Below, piece by piece: positions 17,061-25,918 of a stretch of 38,733 bases of DNA. Both the position numbers and the translations under genes were made by a program. The stretch spans positions 1 through 38,733 of the forward strand of contig JALSNC010000149.1 of the NCBI GenBank assembly GCA_026987195.1, given 5' to 3'. The notes beneath the pieces were generated by a model that was not told the origin of the DNA, ran no database searches, and saw only the letters and a program-made list of their open reading frames with translations. Numbering within the stretch: the first letter of the stretch is position 1; each line of letters starts with the position of its first letter. Source of the DNA: Desulfobulbaceae bacterium (GTDB lineage Bacteria > Desulfobacterota > Desulfobulbia > Desulfobulbales > Desulfobulbaceae).

Positions 17061-17222
17061 GATGGCGTTGCAAAACGTCCGATCTGCTGCGTTGTAGCGG
17101 GTACGGTCAATGCTCGACATACTGCATGTGCGCCTCCGCTTGGCCGACACCGCTGCGCCTTGTATATCGAACTTTTATGCTGAGCCATCTTTAGAGTGTG
17201 ATGGACTTTTTACGAGTCCATC
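17061..17222. mobile_element. Repeat B copy 2: MITE-like 162-bp element
   Basis: Same length and about 94 percent identity to the copy at 3036-3197. It starts GATGGCGTTGCAAAACGTCC and has the same right end. A perfect 6-bp direct repeat ATTGTT flanks it (17055-17060 and 17223-17228), a second independent target duplication. No open reading frame of note. Confidence 0.87.
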
Positions 17223-17400
17223 ATTGTTATGATAAGATCTCTCAGGTCCATTATATGTCATCCGGGCCGGAAAAGACAATTTGAAAGTTCAGGATCAGGA
17301 AGCCCCATGAGATACAGCGGCTGAACCGCAGGCAGGGCTGAGGTTGTCACTGTGTTGCGACAGTGTGTGGTGAAAAAGTTTCAGAAACAGCAGATCCTGT

Positions 17401-17430
17401 TTGTACAAAAAGAATGGTTCTTGCTATAGT
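17401..17430 (+). promoter_or_regulatory. Sigma70-type promoter for the DUF533 gene
   Basis: TTGTAC (17401-17406), an 18-bp spacer, and TATAGT (17425-17430). Five of six bases match consensus in the -10 box, four of six in the -35 box. The leader to the ATG at 17566 is about 130 nt. Confidence 0.5.
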
Positions 17431-17565
17431 GGTACCTGAATACGGGTTGAAAACCATGGCAGAGCTGTGACCTTCTGCCCTGTACCCGATGGTTGTTCCG
17501 CGGTTATGGCCTGGCCGGCAACCCGGCGGGGGCATTGCGGAAAAATCGAAGATCCGGAGGAGGGT

Positions 17566-18228
17566 ATGTTTGACGCTGAACGGTTGCTGGGCAAGATTGT
17601 CGGTGAGGTGATGGGAGGTGGCCGGGGAACCTCCGGCGGTGGTTCACTGCTTGAAGGTCTGGCCTCGGGCGGTGGTCTCATGACCGCCATCGGCCTGGGA
17701 GTCGGGGCCTTCGAGATCCTCAGGGAGCGGCAGCCACAGGAGAGCGGCGCACCTGCGGCCGGTGCGCCGGTGCCGCCGCCACCACCCGGGAGCGGGGCCG
17801 GTGTCCCGCCGCCACCGCCACCGGCCGCGGGCACGCCCCCGCCGCCACCGCCAACTGGTGCGCAGGCGAAGAGCGATGACGGCGAGCTGGCCCGGCGGAT
17901 GATCCGGGTGATGATTGCCGCCGCCCATGCCGACGGGGTCCTGGACGCGCAGGAGCAGGAGGCGATCCTGCAGCGGCTGGAAAGGGCTGATCTCTCCGGG
18001 GAGGAGAAGGCCTTTCTCATGAAGGAGCTGAATGCACCCTGGAGCATCGACCGGCTGGTGGACGGGATCTCGGACCCGGGTGTCGCCGGCACCATGTACA
18101 TGCTCGCCGTGTCCACCATTAGCCTGGATACGGAAAAGGAACGCGATTGGCTGGATCGCCTGGCCGGCCGGCTCGGTCTCGACGACCAGGTCAGGCAGTT
18201 TATTGAGCAACAGTACGGAAGACAATGA
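17566..18228 (+). CDS. DUF533 / YebE-like protein with polyproline linker
   Basis: A 220-residue protein. A Gly-rich N-terminus (MFDAERLLGKIVGEVMGGGRG, then GGGLMTAIGLGVGAFEIL) forms a weak hydrophobic segment. Then comes a linker (about 68-100) with runs of five, six and six prolines. The C-terminal half (about 108-220) is the helical DUF533 domain, TerB-like, with RMIRVMIAAAHADGVLDAQEQ and PGVAGTMYMLAVSTISLDTEKERDWLDRLA (given as separate segments of a longer match). GGAGGAGGG 1-9 nt before the ATG decides this start over an upstream frame at 17467. E. coli YebE is envelope-stress linked, but the function here is unknown. The proline runs should need EF-P for translation. Confidence 0.85.
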   Translation: MFDAERLLGKIVGEVMGGGRGTSGGGSLLEGLASGGGLMTAIGLGVGAFEILRERQPQESGAPAAGAPVPPPPPGSGAGVPPPPPPAAGTPPPPPPTGAQAKSDDGELARRMIRVMIAAAHADGVLDAQEQEAILQRLERADLSGEEKAFLMKELNAPWSIDRLVDGISDPGVAGTMYMLAVSTISLDTEKERDWLDRLAGRLGLDDQVRQFIEQQYGRQ

Positions 18229-18370
18229 TACAACCGTCTGAAATCAGAGCGCAGAAGTCGGCAGCGGCCTGCCTGCGGCGATATTTTCACAGGGGAGCAG
18301 CAGTGGCTTCAGCCTGCCTCTTACGTTGTGACTGCGATCTGCAACCGGGTCCGGGTGTGTTGGCTTGTCC

Positions 18371-21034
18371 GTGAAACAGCTTCTGTCCTCCCTGGTCGTC
18401 GTCCTGCTTGCTCTTCTCAGTGCCGGGGCCGCCCCGGCCGCGGATGCGGATAATGCCGCCGGAGAACCGGTGGTCCTGCAGCTCAAGTGGCGGCACCAGT
18501 TCCAGTTTGCCGGCTATTATGCCGCCGCGGCCCGCGGCTACTACCGTGATGCCGGCCTCCGGGTCATCATCAGGGAGCGGCGCCCCGGTATGATCATCGC
18601 CGATGAGCTGGCCTCCGGCCGTGCCCAGTTCGCCGTCGAGATGCCCGGCCTGCTGCTCGAACGGCAGCGGGGCAAACCGGTGGTTGTCCTGGCGGCCATC
18701 TTCCAGCACTCCCCCGAGGTCCTCGTTGCCCTGGAAAAGTCCGGCATCCGCACTCCCCACGACCTGATCGGCAAACGTGTCATGCTGATGCCGGGCGGCA
18801 ACTTCGAGATCAGGGCCATGCTCAACCACGAAGGGGTCCGGCCCGGGGATCTGACCATCATCGATCACAGCTGGAAACTGGGAGACCTGATCTCCGGCAG
18901 GGCCGACGCCCTGAGCTGTTACCTGACCGATGCCCCCTTTCTGCTCCGGCAACAGGGCATTGCCCCCACCATTATTGCTCCCATCAACTATGGCATCGAT
19001 TTTTACGGCGACTGCCTCTACACGACCAGCAACGAGATCAGTGCCCATCCGGAGCGGGTCAAGGCCTTTCTTGCCGCCAGTCTCAAGGGCTGGCAGTACG
19101 CCATGGAGCATCCGCAGGAGGTGATCGACCTCATCATCGGGCACTATGGCTCGCACCTTAGCCGGGATGCTCTGAAGTTCGAAGCGGAAAAGACACGGGA
19201 GCTGATGCTGCCCAGGTTCATCCAGATAGGCCACATGAATCCCGGCCGCTGGCGGCGGATCGCCGACACCTTTGTCGAACTGGGCATGCTCGGGCCCGAC
19301 TATTCCCTGCAGGATTTTCTGTATTCACCGGACCAGGGGGAGCCGCGAACCGTTCTGAAGCTGATCCTGGTGGTGCTGGCGGCCACCGTCCTCCTGGTGA
19401 TCGCGGTGGCCCTGCTGCTGTTGACCTTCAACCTGAAACTGAAGAAGAGTGTGGAGCTGAGGACCGTGGAGCTGGCCCAGAGCGAGCAGCGCTTCCGGGA
19501 GATCTTCAACTCGACCAGTGACGCCCTCTTCGTCCACGACCCGGAGACAGGGGATATCCGTGATGTCAACCAGACCATGCTGAAGATGTTTCGCTGCACC
19601 CGGGAAGAGGCCCTGACCCTGCCGATAGGGGTCTTTTCCGAGGGAAAGTCTCCCTATGGCCCTGCCGAGGCCGCGCACTGGATGCACAGGGCCCTCACCG
19701 AGGGGCCCCAGGTCTTTGAATGGCATGCCCGCCGCAGGGACGGCGAGCTCTTCTGGGTGGAGGTCTCGCTGAAGAAATCGAACATTGCCGGCCAGGAGGC
19801 CCTCCTGGCCTCGGTCCGGGACATCACCGACCGGCGGCAGCTCGAGACCGAGTTGCGCCAGGCCCAGAAGATGGAGGCCATCGGTACCCTTGCGGGCGGG
19901 ATCGCCCATGATTTCAACAATATACTCACTGCGATCTTCGGCTATACCGAACTGGCCCGGATCCGGGCCGCCGGGGATGCGGTCCTGCTGGACAACCTGG
20001 ACAAGGTCCGCCAGGGTGCGGTCAGGGCCCGGGACCTGGTGCGGCAGATCCTCGCCTTCAGCCGCAAGGCGGAGCAGAGCAAGACCACCCTGCAGCTGGC
20101 CGATGTGGTGGCCGAGGTGATCTCCCTGCTGCGCTCCACCATCCCGGCGTCCATTGAGATCCGGCACTCCCTCCGGTCGCGGTCCCCGGTTCATGCCGAC
20201 GAGACACAGATGCACCAGGTGGTTCTCAACCTCTGCACCAATGCCTACCAGGCCATGGAGCATGGCAAGGGGGTGCTGGCCATTGACCTGGAAGATGCCG
20301 TCATCGACGCGGACCAGGCGCGGCCCGGGGGCGGACCGGCGCCGGGCAGATATGTCAGGCTCACGGTCAGTGACACCGGCTGCGGCATGGACGAGGAGAC
20401 CCTGGGCAAGATCTTCGAGCCCTATTTCACCAGCAAGGAACAGGGCAAGGGCACCGGCCTGGGCCTGGCCGTTGTCCACGGGATCATCAGGGACTGCCAG
20501 GGTGAGATCATGGTGGAGAGCACGCCGGGGCAGGGCTCGACCTTCACCATCTACCTGCCGGTGCATGAGCCGGACAATGTTCGGCAGGGCGGAGAATCGG
20601 CAGAGGAGGTCGTCTGCGGAGGCAGCGGCCGGATCATGGTGGTGGATGACGAGGAGAGTATCCGCGAGCTGGTCAGCGCCTTTCTCGGCCAGGCCGGCTA
20701 CCAGGTCGAGACATTTGCCAACGGCATGGAGGCATGGGAGCGCCTCCACCGTGATCCCGCCGCCTGGGACCTGCTGATCTCGGACATGAACATGCCGGGC
20801 ATGGGCGGCCTGGAGCTTGTGCGCCTGGCCCGGGGTGTCAGGGACGACCTGGCGGTCATCCTCTGCACCGGCTTTTCAGAGGAACTGAACGAGGCCGAGG
20901 CCGCGGGCCGGTTCGGCTCTGTCCTCTTTCTCCAGAAACCGCTGACCCGGGATGAACTGATGCGGGCGGTCTGCGGGATTCTGCGCCAGGGGCCGGCGCC
21001 GCGGCAGGAGCCGGAAGACACGGACCCCGCATGA
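18371..21034 (+). CDS. Hybrid histidine kinase with N-terminal NMT1/THI5-like substrate-binding domain
   Basis: An 887-residue single-chain sensor. It has a signal peptide (1-22) and a periplasmic solute-binding domain of the NMT1/THI5 type (about 30-315; [21 protein letters not shown], given in two parts by position 36-56). One membrane helix follows at about 326-350, then a PAS domain (about 375-490), a HisKA dimerisation helix with GGIAHDFNN and phospho-acceptor His513, and HATPase motifs ([28 protein letters not shown]). A C-terminal receiver domain has Asp805 in [13 protein letters not shown]. It likely senses a pyrimidine-like or other small ligand in the periplasm; the ligand is unknown. 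The receiver suggests phosphorelay to a partner not in the window. GTG 18371 gives a good signal peptide; TTG 18365 is the alternative. Confidence 0.88.
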   Translation: MKQLLSSLVVVLLALLSAGAAPAADADNAAGEPVVLQLKWRHQFQFAGYYAAAARGYYRDAGLRVIIRERRPGMIIADELASGRAQFAVEMPGLLLERQRGKPVVVLAAIFQHSPEVLVALEKSGIRTPHDLIGKRVMLMPGGNFEIRAMLNHEGVRPGDLTIIDHSWKLGDLISGRADALSCYLTDAPFLLRQQGIAPTIIAPINYGIDFYGDCLYTTSNEISAHPERVKAFLAASLKGWQYAMEHPQEVIDLIIGHYGSHLSRDALKFEAEKTRELMLPRFIQIGHMNPGRWRRIADTFVELGMLGPDYSLQDFLYSPDQGEPRTVLKLILVVLAATVLLVIAVALLLLTFNLKLKKSVELRTVELAQSEQRFREIFNSTSDALFVHDPETGDIRDVNQTMLKMFRCTREEALTLPIGVFSEGKSPYGPAEAAHWMHRALTEGPQVFEWHARRRDGELFWVEVSLKKSNIAGQEALLASVRDITDRRQLETELRQAQKMEAIGTLAGGIAHDFNNILTAIFGYTELARIRAAGDAVLLDNLDKVRQGAVRARDLVRQILAFSRKAEQSKTTLQLADVVAEVISLLRSTIPASIEIRHSLRSRSPVHADETQMHQVVLNLCTNAYQAMEHGKGVLAIDLEDAVIDADQARPGGGPAPGRYVRLTVSDTGCGMDEETLGKIFEPYFTSKEQGKGTGLGLAVVHGIIRDCQGEIMVESTPGQGSTFTIYLPVHEPDNVRQGGESAEEVVCGGSGRIMVVDDEESIRELVSAFLGQAGYQVETFANGMEAWERLHRDPAAWDLLISDMNMPGMGGLELVRLARGVRDDLAVILCTGFSEELNEAEAAGRFGSVLFLQKPLTRDELMRAVCGILRQGPAPRQEPEDTDPA

Positions 21035-21042
21035 CACGCAAG

Positions 21043-21064
21043 GATTCACCGCTGTCGGCAACCG
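21043..21064. repeat. Repeat D copy
   Basis: ATTCACCGCTGTCGGCAACC, matching the core CACCGCTATCGGCAAC with one difference. It lies 8 bp after the end of the hybrid kinase gene, in the 173-bp convergent gap. The rest of that gap is GC-rich and shows no gene. Confidence 0.5.
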
Positions 21065-21207
21065 GTTGAAAATACCTGAACGTTTACCATGATGCAGCCA
21101 TGATCTCTCGCGGCACCGGCCGTGGGTGGGCAGGGCCGGTGGTCGTCCATGGCCCGCCACGCGGGGGCGCCGCGGACGGGCGTGGATGGCGGGTCCGGGG
21201 TGCGCGG

Positions 21208-22203
21208 TTACTTCTCGAAAAGGGTGGCGATCCCTCCCAGGACCGAACCTTCACCCTTGTCCTGGCCACCCGCCTGGGGCGCCGCCTCCCAGATGCGGCC
21301 GGCCAGCCTGGAGAAGGGCAGGGACTGCAGCCAGACATGGCCCGGCCCCCGCAGGGTGGCAAAGAAAAAGCCCTCGCCGCCGAAGATGGCCGATTTTACG
21401 TCGCCGACAAACTCGATGTCATAATCCACCGACCGGGTGAGTGCCACCAGGCAACCGGTGTCCACCCGCAGGGTCTCTCCCGCGGCCAGTTCCTTTTCGA
21501 CAATGGTGCCGCCGGCATGGACGAACACCAGGCCGTCGCCATCGAGCTGCTGCATGATGAAGCCCTCGCCGCCGAAAAGGGCCACACCGATCTTTTTCTG
21601 AAAGGCGATACCGATCTGCACCCCCTTGGCGGCACAGAGAAAGGCGTCTTTCTGGCAGATGATCCGGCCGTCATACTTCTTCAGGTCCAGGGGGATGATC
21701 TTGCCCGGATAGGGTGAGCTGAAGGCCACGCGCGCCTTGCCGCTGCCCGTATGGGTGAACATGGTGATGAAGAGTCCCTCGCCGGTGATAAGCCGCTTGC
21801 CGGCCCCCAGCATTTTATCGAAGAACCCCCCGGACTGGGAGGCTGCCGAGCCGTCGCCGAAGATGGTTTCCATCCGGATGGCGCCGTCCATGTACATCAT
21901 GGCCCCGGCCTCGGAGACCACACTCTCTTCCGGATCGAGTTCGATCTCCACGAACTGCATCTCATGGCCGAAGATCTCGTAGTCGATCTCGTGCGCCTGC
22001 TGGCCGCTGACCGGCGGTGGCGCAATGGTCGCCTCCACGTTGCGCAGTTCCCCCACCTCGCCGATGGGCTGCCAGTCGGCGAAACCGTCCCGCCAGACCA
22101 GGGTGGCGGCAGTGTACTGTCCCGATGCCAGGCCGGAGAGGACCTGGGCGGTGGAAAAGGGGCCGATGGATTTGCCGTCAACAGCGACATACCAGTTGGA
22201 CAT
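21208..22203 (-). CDS. GYF_2 plus AIM24 (TIGR00266) family protein
   Basis: A 331-residue protein with two parts. Residues 1-55 are a GYF_2 domain ([21 protein letters not shown] and [12 protein letters not shown], split for length). Residues 70-320 form a TIGR00266/AIM24-type beta-barrel with repeats like [42 protein letters not shown] and [23 protein letters not shown]. The ATG at 22203 follows GAGGTG at a normal distance; an ATG 12 nt upstream lacks it. It ends convergent with the kinase gene and is divergent from the mannosyltransferase gene. The AIM24 barrel is a suspected membrane-linked or scaffold protein; bacterial function is not known. Confidence 0.85.
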   Translation of the reverse strand: MSNWYVAVDGKSIGPFSTAQVLSGLASGQYTAATLVWRDGFADWQPIGEVGELRNVEATIAPPPVSGQQAHEIDYEIFGHEMQFVEIELDPEESVVSEAGAMMYMDGAIRMETIFGDGSAASQSGGFFDKMLGAGKRLITGEGLFITMFTHTGSGKARVAFSSPYPGKIIPLDLKKYDGRIICQKDAFLCAAKGVQIGIAFQKKIGVALFGGEGFIMQQLDGDGLVFVHAGGTIVEKELAAGETLRVDTGCLVALTRSVDYDIEFVGDVKSAIFGGEGFFFATLRGPGHVWLQSLPFSRLAGRIWEAAPQAGGQDKGEGSVLGGIATLFEK

Positions 22204-22394
22204 GCTGCACCTCATTCAGAAAAAGAGTCTCTTGGGGAAGCCATCACAGTACAGGGTCGTGCAATGCCGGAGCCATGTATGCCCCGAACCCTTTGCGGCC
22301 CGGATGCGGCACGGGCTTTCTGCTTTTGCGCACCTATGGTATACAGTGTTTTTCCCTGGCCGGGCAAACAGAAAATTCAGGATTCCCTCACATC

Positions 22395-23546
22395 ATGTCT
22401 GAATTCCGTCCACACATTCTTCTGCTCGAGCCCTACTATGGCGGCTCGCACCGGGCCTTTCTCGCCGGCCTGCAGGAGAACACGGACTGCAGGTTCACCC
22501 TGCTCACCCTGCCGGCCCGCAAGTGGAAGATGCGCATGCAGCTTGCCGCGCCCTGGCTGGCACAGCAGATCATCACCCTGGCCGGGCAGGGGCGTCGGTT
22601 CGACGCCATGCTCAGCTCGACCTTCATCGACGGGGCCGTGCTGCGCAGCCTGCTCTGCCGGGCAGGCATCCACCTGCCGCTGGCCATCTATTTCCATGAG
22701 AACCAGTTCAGCTATCCGGGCCAGGTCGAGGACCCCGGCCGCAACCAGTTCACGGCCATCAACTTCAACACCGCCCTGGTGGCCGACCGGCTGGCCTTCA
22801 ACAGTGCCTACAACCGGGATACCTTTCTGGAAGGAGTCCGCTGGTACCTGAAAAAGGCCACGGATATGGATGTGCGCCACCTTGGCGCCGTCCTCGCCGA
22901 AAAATCAGTGGTGCTCCATCCGGGAATCGATTTTTCCGCCATTGACCGCGCCGCCAGCCGCTGTGGTCCGCCGGGGCCGGAACCGGTCATTGTCTGGAAC
23001 CATCGCTGGGAGCATGACAAGGATCCGGACACCTTTTTCCGGGTCCTGTTCCGGCTGGCCGACCGGGGCCTGGCCTTCCGGCTCATCATCCTGGGGCAGC
23101 ATTTCCGCCGGCAGCCGCCGATCTTTGCCACGGCCCGCCAGCGGCTGCAGGACCGTCTTCTCCACTGCGGTTACGCGGACAACAGGGAGCGCTACGCAGC
23201 CCTCCTCTGCAAAGGGGACATCGTGGTCTCCACGGCCCGGCACGAGTTCTTCGGCATCAGTGTCCTGGAGGGGGTCCGGGCCGGCTGCCGCCCACTGGTT
23301 CCGGACCGGCTGGCCTACCGGGAGCTCTTCCCGGCCCGATACCGCTACCGGGAGGGCCGTTTTTCGGCCAGCCTGGAAAAGCTCCTCTCCTCCGCTCCCC
23401 GGCTGTCCCGGTCCACGGCCATGGAGCTGAGCGAACGGTTTTCCTGGCCAATGGCCGCCCCCGCCTTTCAGGCATGGCTGACCGGCATTGGCCGGATACA
23501 TGGTAATAGTTCACCGCTGACGCCAACCACAGAAACAAACCGATAG
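22395..23546 (+). CDS. tRNA-queuosine alpha-mannosyltransferase-like protein (DUF3524)
   Basis: A 383-residue GT-B glycosyltransferase. The N-terminal domain is DUF3524: HILLLEPYYGGSHRAFLAGL, LPARKWKMRMQ, FHENQFSYPGQ. The C-terminal half has NHRWEHDKDPDTFF and HEFFGISVLEGVRAGCRPLVPD, the nucleotide-sugar-binding Glu-containing motif of GT4-type enzymes. Human GTDC1, with the same domain, is QTMAN, which mannosylates queuosine in tRNA-Asp. A bacterial enzyme with that role is an inference; I see no queuosine gene in the window. The ATG at 22395 is 191 bp from the divergent GYF_2/AIM24 gene start. A repeat D copy lies at its 3' end. Confidence 0.86.
   Translation: MSEFRPHILLLEPYYGGSHRAFLAGLQENTDCRFTLLTLPARKWKMRMQLAAPWLAQQIITLAGQGRRFDAMLSSTFIDGAVLRSLLCRAGIHLPLAIYFHENQFSYPGQVEDPGRNQFTAINFNTALVADRLAFNSAYNRDTFLEGVRWYLKKATDMDVRHLGAVLAEKSVVLHPGIDFSAIDRAASRCGPPGPEPVIVWNHRWEHDKDPDTFFRVLFRLADRGLAFRLIILGQHFRRQPPIFATARQRLQDRLLHCGYADNRERYAALLCKGDIVVSTARHEFFGISVLEGVRAGCRPLVPDRLAYRELFPARYRYREGRFSASLEKLLSSAPRLSRSTAMELSERFSWPMAAPAFQAWLTGIGRIHGNSSPLTPTTETNR
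23507..23529. repeat. Repeat D copy overlapping a gene end
   Basis: TAGTTCACCGCTGACGCCAA, differing at a few positions from the motif at 10023-10045. It overlaps the last codons of the mannosyltransferase-like gene, so part of that protein's C-terminus may derive from the repeat. Confidence 0.45.
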
Positions 23547-23624
23547 TCTTACGGTGGATCCACCTGCCCGCAGGAACAGGCACATCCGACGCACTGCCGA
23601 ACTGTTCCATGGAATCAGCCGGAA

Positions 23625-23674
23625 GGCGTATTCGTTGCACCGCAGAGCGATGCAACGAGGTTGTGATGCGGCAG
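23625..23674. repeat. Repeat C, copy 2
   Basis: Stem-loop CGTTGCACCGC / AGA / GCGATGCAACG (23633-23657), one mismatch from perfect. The reverse complement of 28351-28375 matches 24 of 25 bases and homology continues into the flank (GAGGTTG...TGCGGCAG). Confidence 0.7.
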
Positions 23675-23683
23675 CCCGCTGTA

Positions 23684-23732
23684 CCCCCTCACGGGATAAC
23701 CAACCACCGGTTTTTTCGACCACAATGGTGTA
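23684..23732. repeat. Repeat A leader without the palindrome
   Basis: CCCCCTCACGGGATAACC, CAACCACCGG, then TTTTTTCGACCACAATGGTG. The same leader precedes repeat A copy 2, where repeat B interrupts it, and occurs inverted at 33361-33416. Here it ends abruptly at TGTATCC, so only the first 49 bp are present. Confidence 0.7.
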
Positions 23733-23833
23733 TCCGCGCAAGCCGCCTGCATCGCCGGGGACTATGCCGCTGGCGGACTGAATTTTCGCTCCGCCATGGA
23801 CAGGGCTGCTCTTTTGCGATAGGGTGACAGTGT

Positions 23834-25183
23834 ATGCAGCGTCACGTCAATCCACTCCTGTATCCCATCCTTTTCTTTGCCCTTGCCATTGTTGCCGGTG
23901 CCCTGCTGCTCCACCTGGACATCAGCACCACCGGCCGCGGCATCACCTGGGTGGACGCTCTTTTTACCGCCACCTCGGCCACCTGTGTCACCGGTCTGGC
24001 CGTGGTGGATACCGGCACCGCCTTCACCCGCTTCGGACAGGTGGTGATCCTGGTCCTGATCCAGACCGGCGGCCTGGGTATCATGACCCTGGCCTCCCTG
24101 GCCCTCTATCTCATGCGCCGGCGGGTCTCGCTCCTTGACCGCATCGCCGTGGGGCAGAACCTGCTCCACGACGCCTCCTTCAGCCTGGGCCGGTTCCTGG
24201 TCTCCATTGCCCTGCTCACCCTGGGAGTGGAGCTCGCCGGTGCCCTGCTGCTGCTCCTGCTGCTTCCTGACGAAATCTCCGCCTATTCGGCCCTGTTCCA
24301 CTCGGTTTCCGCCTTCTGTAATGCCGGCTTTTCCCTCTATGCCGACAGCCTGAGCCGCTGGCAGGACAACCTGCCGGTCAACCTGGTGTTCATCGGGCTC
24401 ATCGTGCTTGGCGGTATCGGCTTTTCCGTGCTCGTGGAGAGCGGCACCTGGCTTGCCGCCCGTTGCCGGCGGCGCCGTCCGCGGCAGCGGCTCACCTGGT
24501 ATACCAGGGTGGTGCTCTCCACCTCGCTGCTGCTGGTGGCCGGTGGCGCCGCCGCCCTGCTGCTCAGCGAGCATGTGGGCTATCACCGGCCCGTGGCCCT
24601 GCATACCGCCCTCATCACCTCCCTGTTCCAGTCGGTCACCTGCCGGACCGCGGGTTTCAACACTGTTGAGATCGGGAATATGACCGATGTCTCGCTCCTG
24701 ATCATGATGTTCCTGATGTGGGTCGGTGGCGCCCCCGGTTCCACGGCCGGCGGTATCAAGGTGACCACCTTGCGGGTGGTGATCGCCTTTTTCCGGGGCC
24801 GGACCCTGGGCCGGCGGCAGAGTGTCATCGGCTCCATCGCCGCCGGCCGCGGCACGGTGAACCGGGCCCTGGTGCTGGTGCTTTTCTCCCTGGGGACCGT
24901 CGCCCTGGCCGTGCTGATACTGCTGGTCACCGAGGGTGGCGACATCCCCCATGGCGCCTCGCGCGGACTGTTCCTGGAAGTCGCCTTCGAGGTGGTGTCG
25001 GCCCTCGGAACCACCGGGCTCTCCACCGGCCTGACTCCCGGCCTGACAGGTGCCGGGAAATGTATTATCATGCTGCTCATGTACATCGGCCGCCTGGGCC
25101 CCCTGATCTTCATCGCCGTGCTGCAGGAGTTCCAGAAGGAGGAGATCGTGTTTCGACCCGAGGGGGACCTGCTCATCGGCTGA
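23834..25183 (+). CDS. ktrB: TrkH/KtrB-family potassium channel subunit
   Basis: A 449-residue membrane protein of the SKT superfamily with four pseudo-repeats, each with a pore loop. The filter regions can be read in order: SATCVTGLAV, SAFCNAGFSL, SVTCRTAGFNT and SALGTTGLSTG. The glycine of each loop is the K+ selectivity residue. The length and lack of the long TrkH N-terminus favour KtrB. It imports K+, with gating by the RCK subunit whose gene follows 51 bp later. A weak GGTGACAG site precedes the ATG at 23834. Whether Na+ is required cannot be told. Confidence 0.92.
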   Translation: MQRHVNPLLYPILFFALAIVAGALLLHLDISTTGRGITWVDALFTATSATCVTGLAVVDTGTAFTRFGQVVILVLIQTGGLGIMTLASLALYLMRRRVSLLDRIAVGQNLLHDASFSLGRFLVSIALLTLGVELAGALLLLLLLPDEISAYSALFHSVSAFCNAGFSLYADSLSRWQDNLPVNLVFIGLIVLGGIGFSVLVESGTWLAARCRRRRPRQRLTWYTRVVLSTSLLLVAGGAAALLLSEHVGYHRPVALHTALITSLFQSVTCRTAGFNTVEIGNMTDVSLLIMMFLMWVGGAPGSTAGGIKVTTLRVVIAFFRGRTLGRRQSVIGSIAAGRGTVNRALVLVLFSLGTVALAVLILLVTEGGDIPHGASRGLFLEVAFEVVSALGTTGLSTGLTPGLTGAGKCIIMLLMYIGRLGPLIFIAVLQEFQKEEIVFRPEGDLLIG

Positions 25184-25234
25184 GGGCCTTCTCCGAAACG
25201 GAAGGACCGGAAGCGGAAAAATGAGGAATATGGT

Positions 25235-25885
25235 ATGAAAAAAGAGATCGCGGTCATCGGCCTGGGCAAGTTCGGCTTCTACTTCGCCAGGACCCTGGCC
25301 GAGCTCGGCACACCGGTGATCGGTATCGATTCCCACGCTTCCCGGGTGCAGCGGGCCCGGGACGTGCTGACCCAGGTCTTCCGCGCCGACGCCACCAGCT
25401 CCGAGGCCCTGGAACAGCTCGGCCTGGGCGAGGTCCCCCACGTGCTGGTCAGCGTGGGCGACTCCATTGCCGCCTCCTCCATGATCTGCATGTATCTCAA
25501 GGAACTGGGCGTGGAGCGGGTCTGGGTCAAGGCGGTGAACCCGGACCACCAGAGGCTGCTCTACAAGCTGGGTGTGGACGAGGTGATCATTCCGGAACAG
25601 TTCGCTGCGGTACAACTCGCCTCCAGGGTGGCGATCCCGGGCTTTCTCCAGTATGCCACCTTTGACTCCGAGATGTCGTTCCAGGAACTGGTGGTGGACA
25701 GATGGGCCGGCCGCACCCTGCGTGACCTGGACCTGACCAACAGGCGCGGTATCCAGATCATCGCCATCCGCGGCAAGGATGAAAAAAATTTCCACTTCCT
25801 GCCCAGCGCCGATTACGTGCTCAGGAAGGGGGATCACCTGGTGGTGATCCGCAGGACCAGTGACATGGGCGAGATCCGCGCCTGA
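25235..25885 (+). CDS. ktrA: Trk/Ktr RCK regulatory subunit
   Basis: A 216-residue cytoplasmic gating protein. A Rossmann fold with GLGKFGFYFARTLAELG (residues about 9-25) binds NAD(H) or ATP/ADP. The later signatures DATSSEALEQLG and VWVKAVNPDHQRLLYKLGVDEVI are standard TrkA-N. Residues about 140-216 form the TrkA-C (RCK-C) domain with VVIRR near the end. GAGG lies 8 nt before the ATG. It is the partner of the preceding channel gene. The two stand in one operon, probably with the next two genes, which start 33 and 13 bp apart. Confidence 0.92.
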   Translation: MKKEIAVIGLGKFGFYFARTLAELGTPVIGIDSHASRVQRARDVLTQVFRADATSSEALEQLGLGEVPHVLVSVGDSIAASSMICMYLKELGVERVWVKAVNPDHQRLLYKLGVDEVIIPEQFAAVQLASRVAIPGFLQYATFDSEMSFQELVVDRWAGRTLRDLDLTNRRGIQIIAIRGKDEKNFHFLPSADYVLRKGDHLVVIRRTSDMGEIRA

Positions 25886-25918
25886 TAGCGCCCCGGAGGG
25901 AGAAGAGAGGAAGAAGTG

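Larger units (their letters stand above)
16966..17565. other. Intergenic region with repeats and a promoter, 600 bp
   Basis: The gap between two divergent genes. It contains a partial repeat C (17011-17060), repeat B copy 2 (17061-17222) and a promoter for the DUF533 gene (17401-17430). A reading frame begins at 17467 in the right frame but lacks a ribosome binding site. The promoter of the SprA gene must lie in its left part; I could not place it. I see no further gene. Confidence 0.65.

Noticed and set aside
10046-18300. Shared 14-mer TCACAGGGGAGCAG at 10046-10059 and 18287-18300
   Set aside because: Flanks do not match. A chance or ribosome-binding-site-like match is more likely than a repeat.
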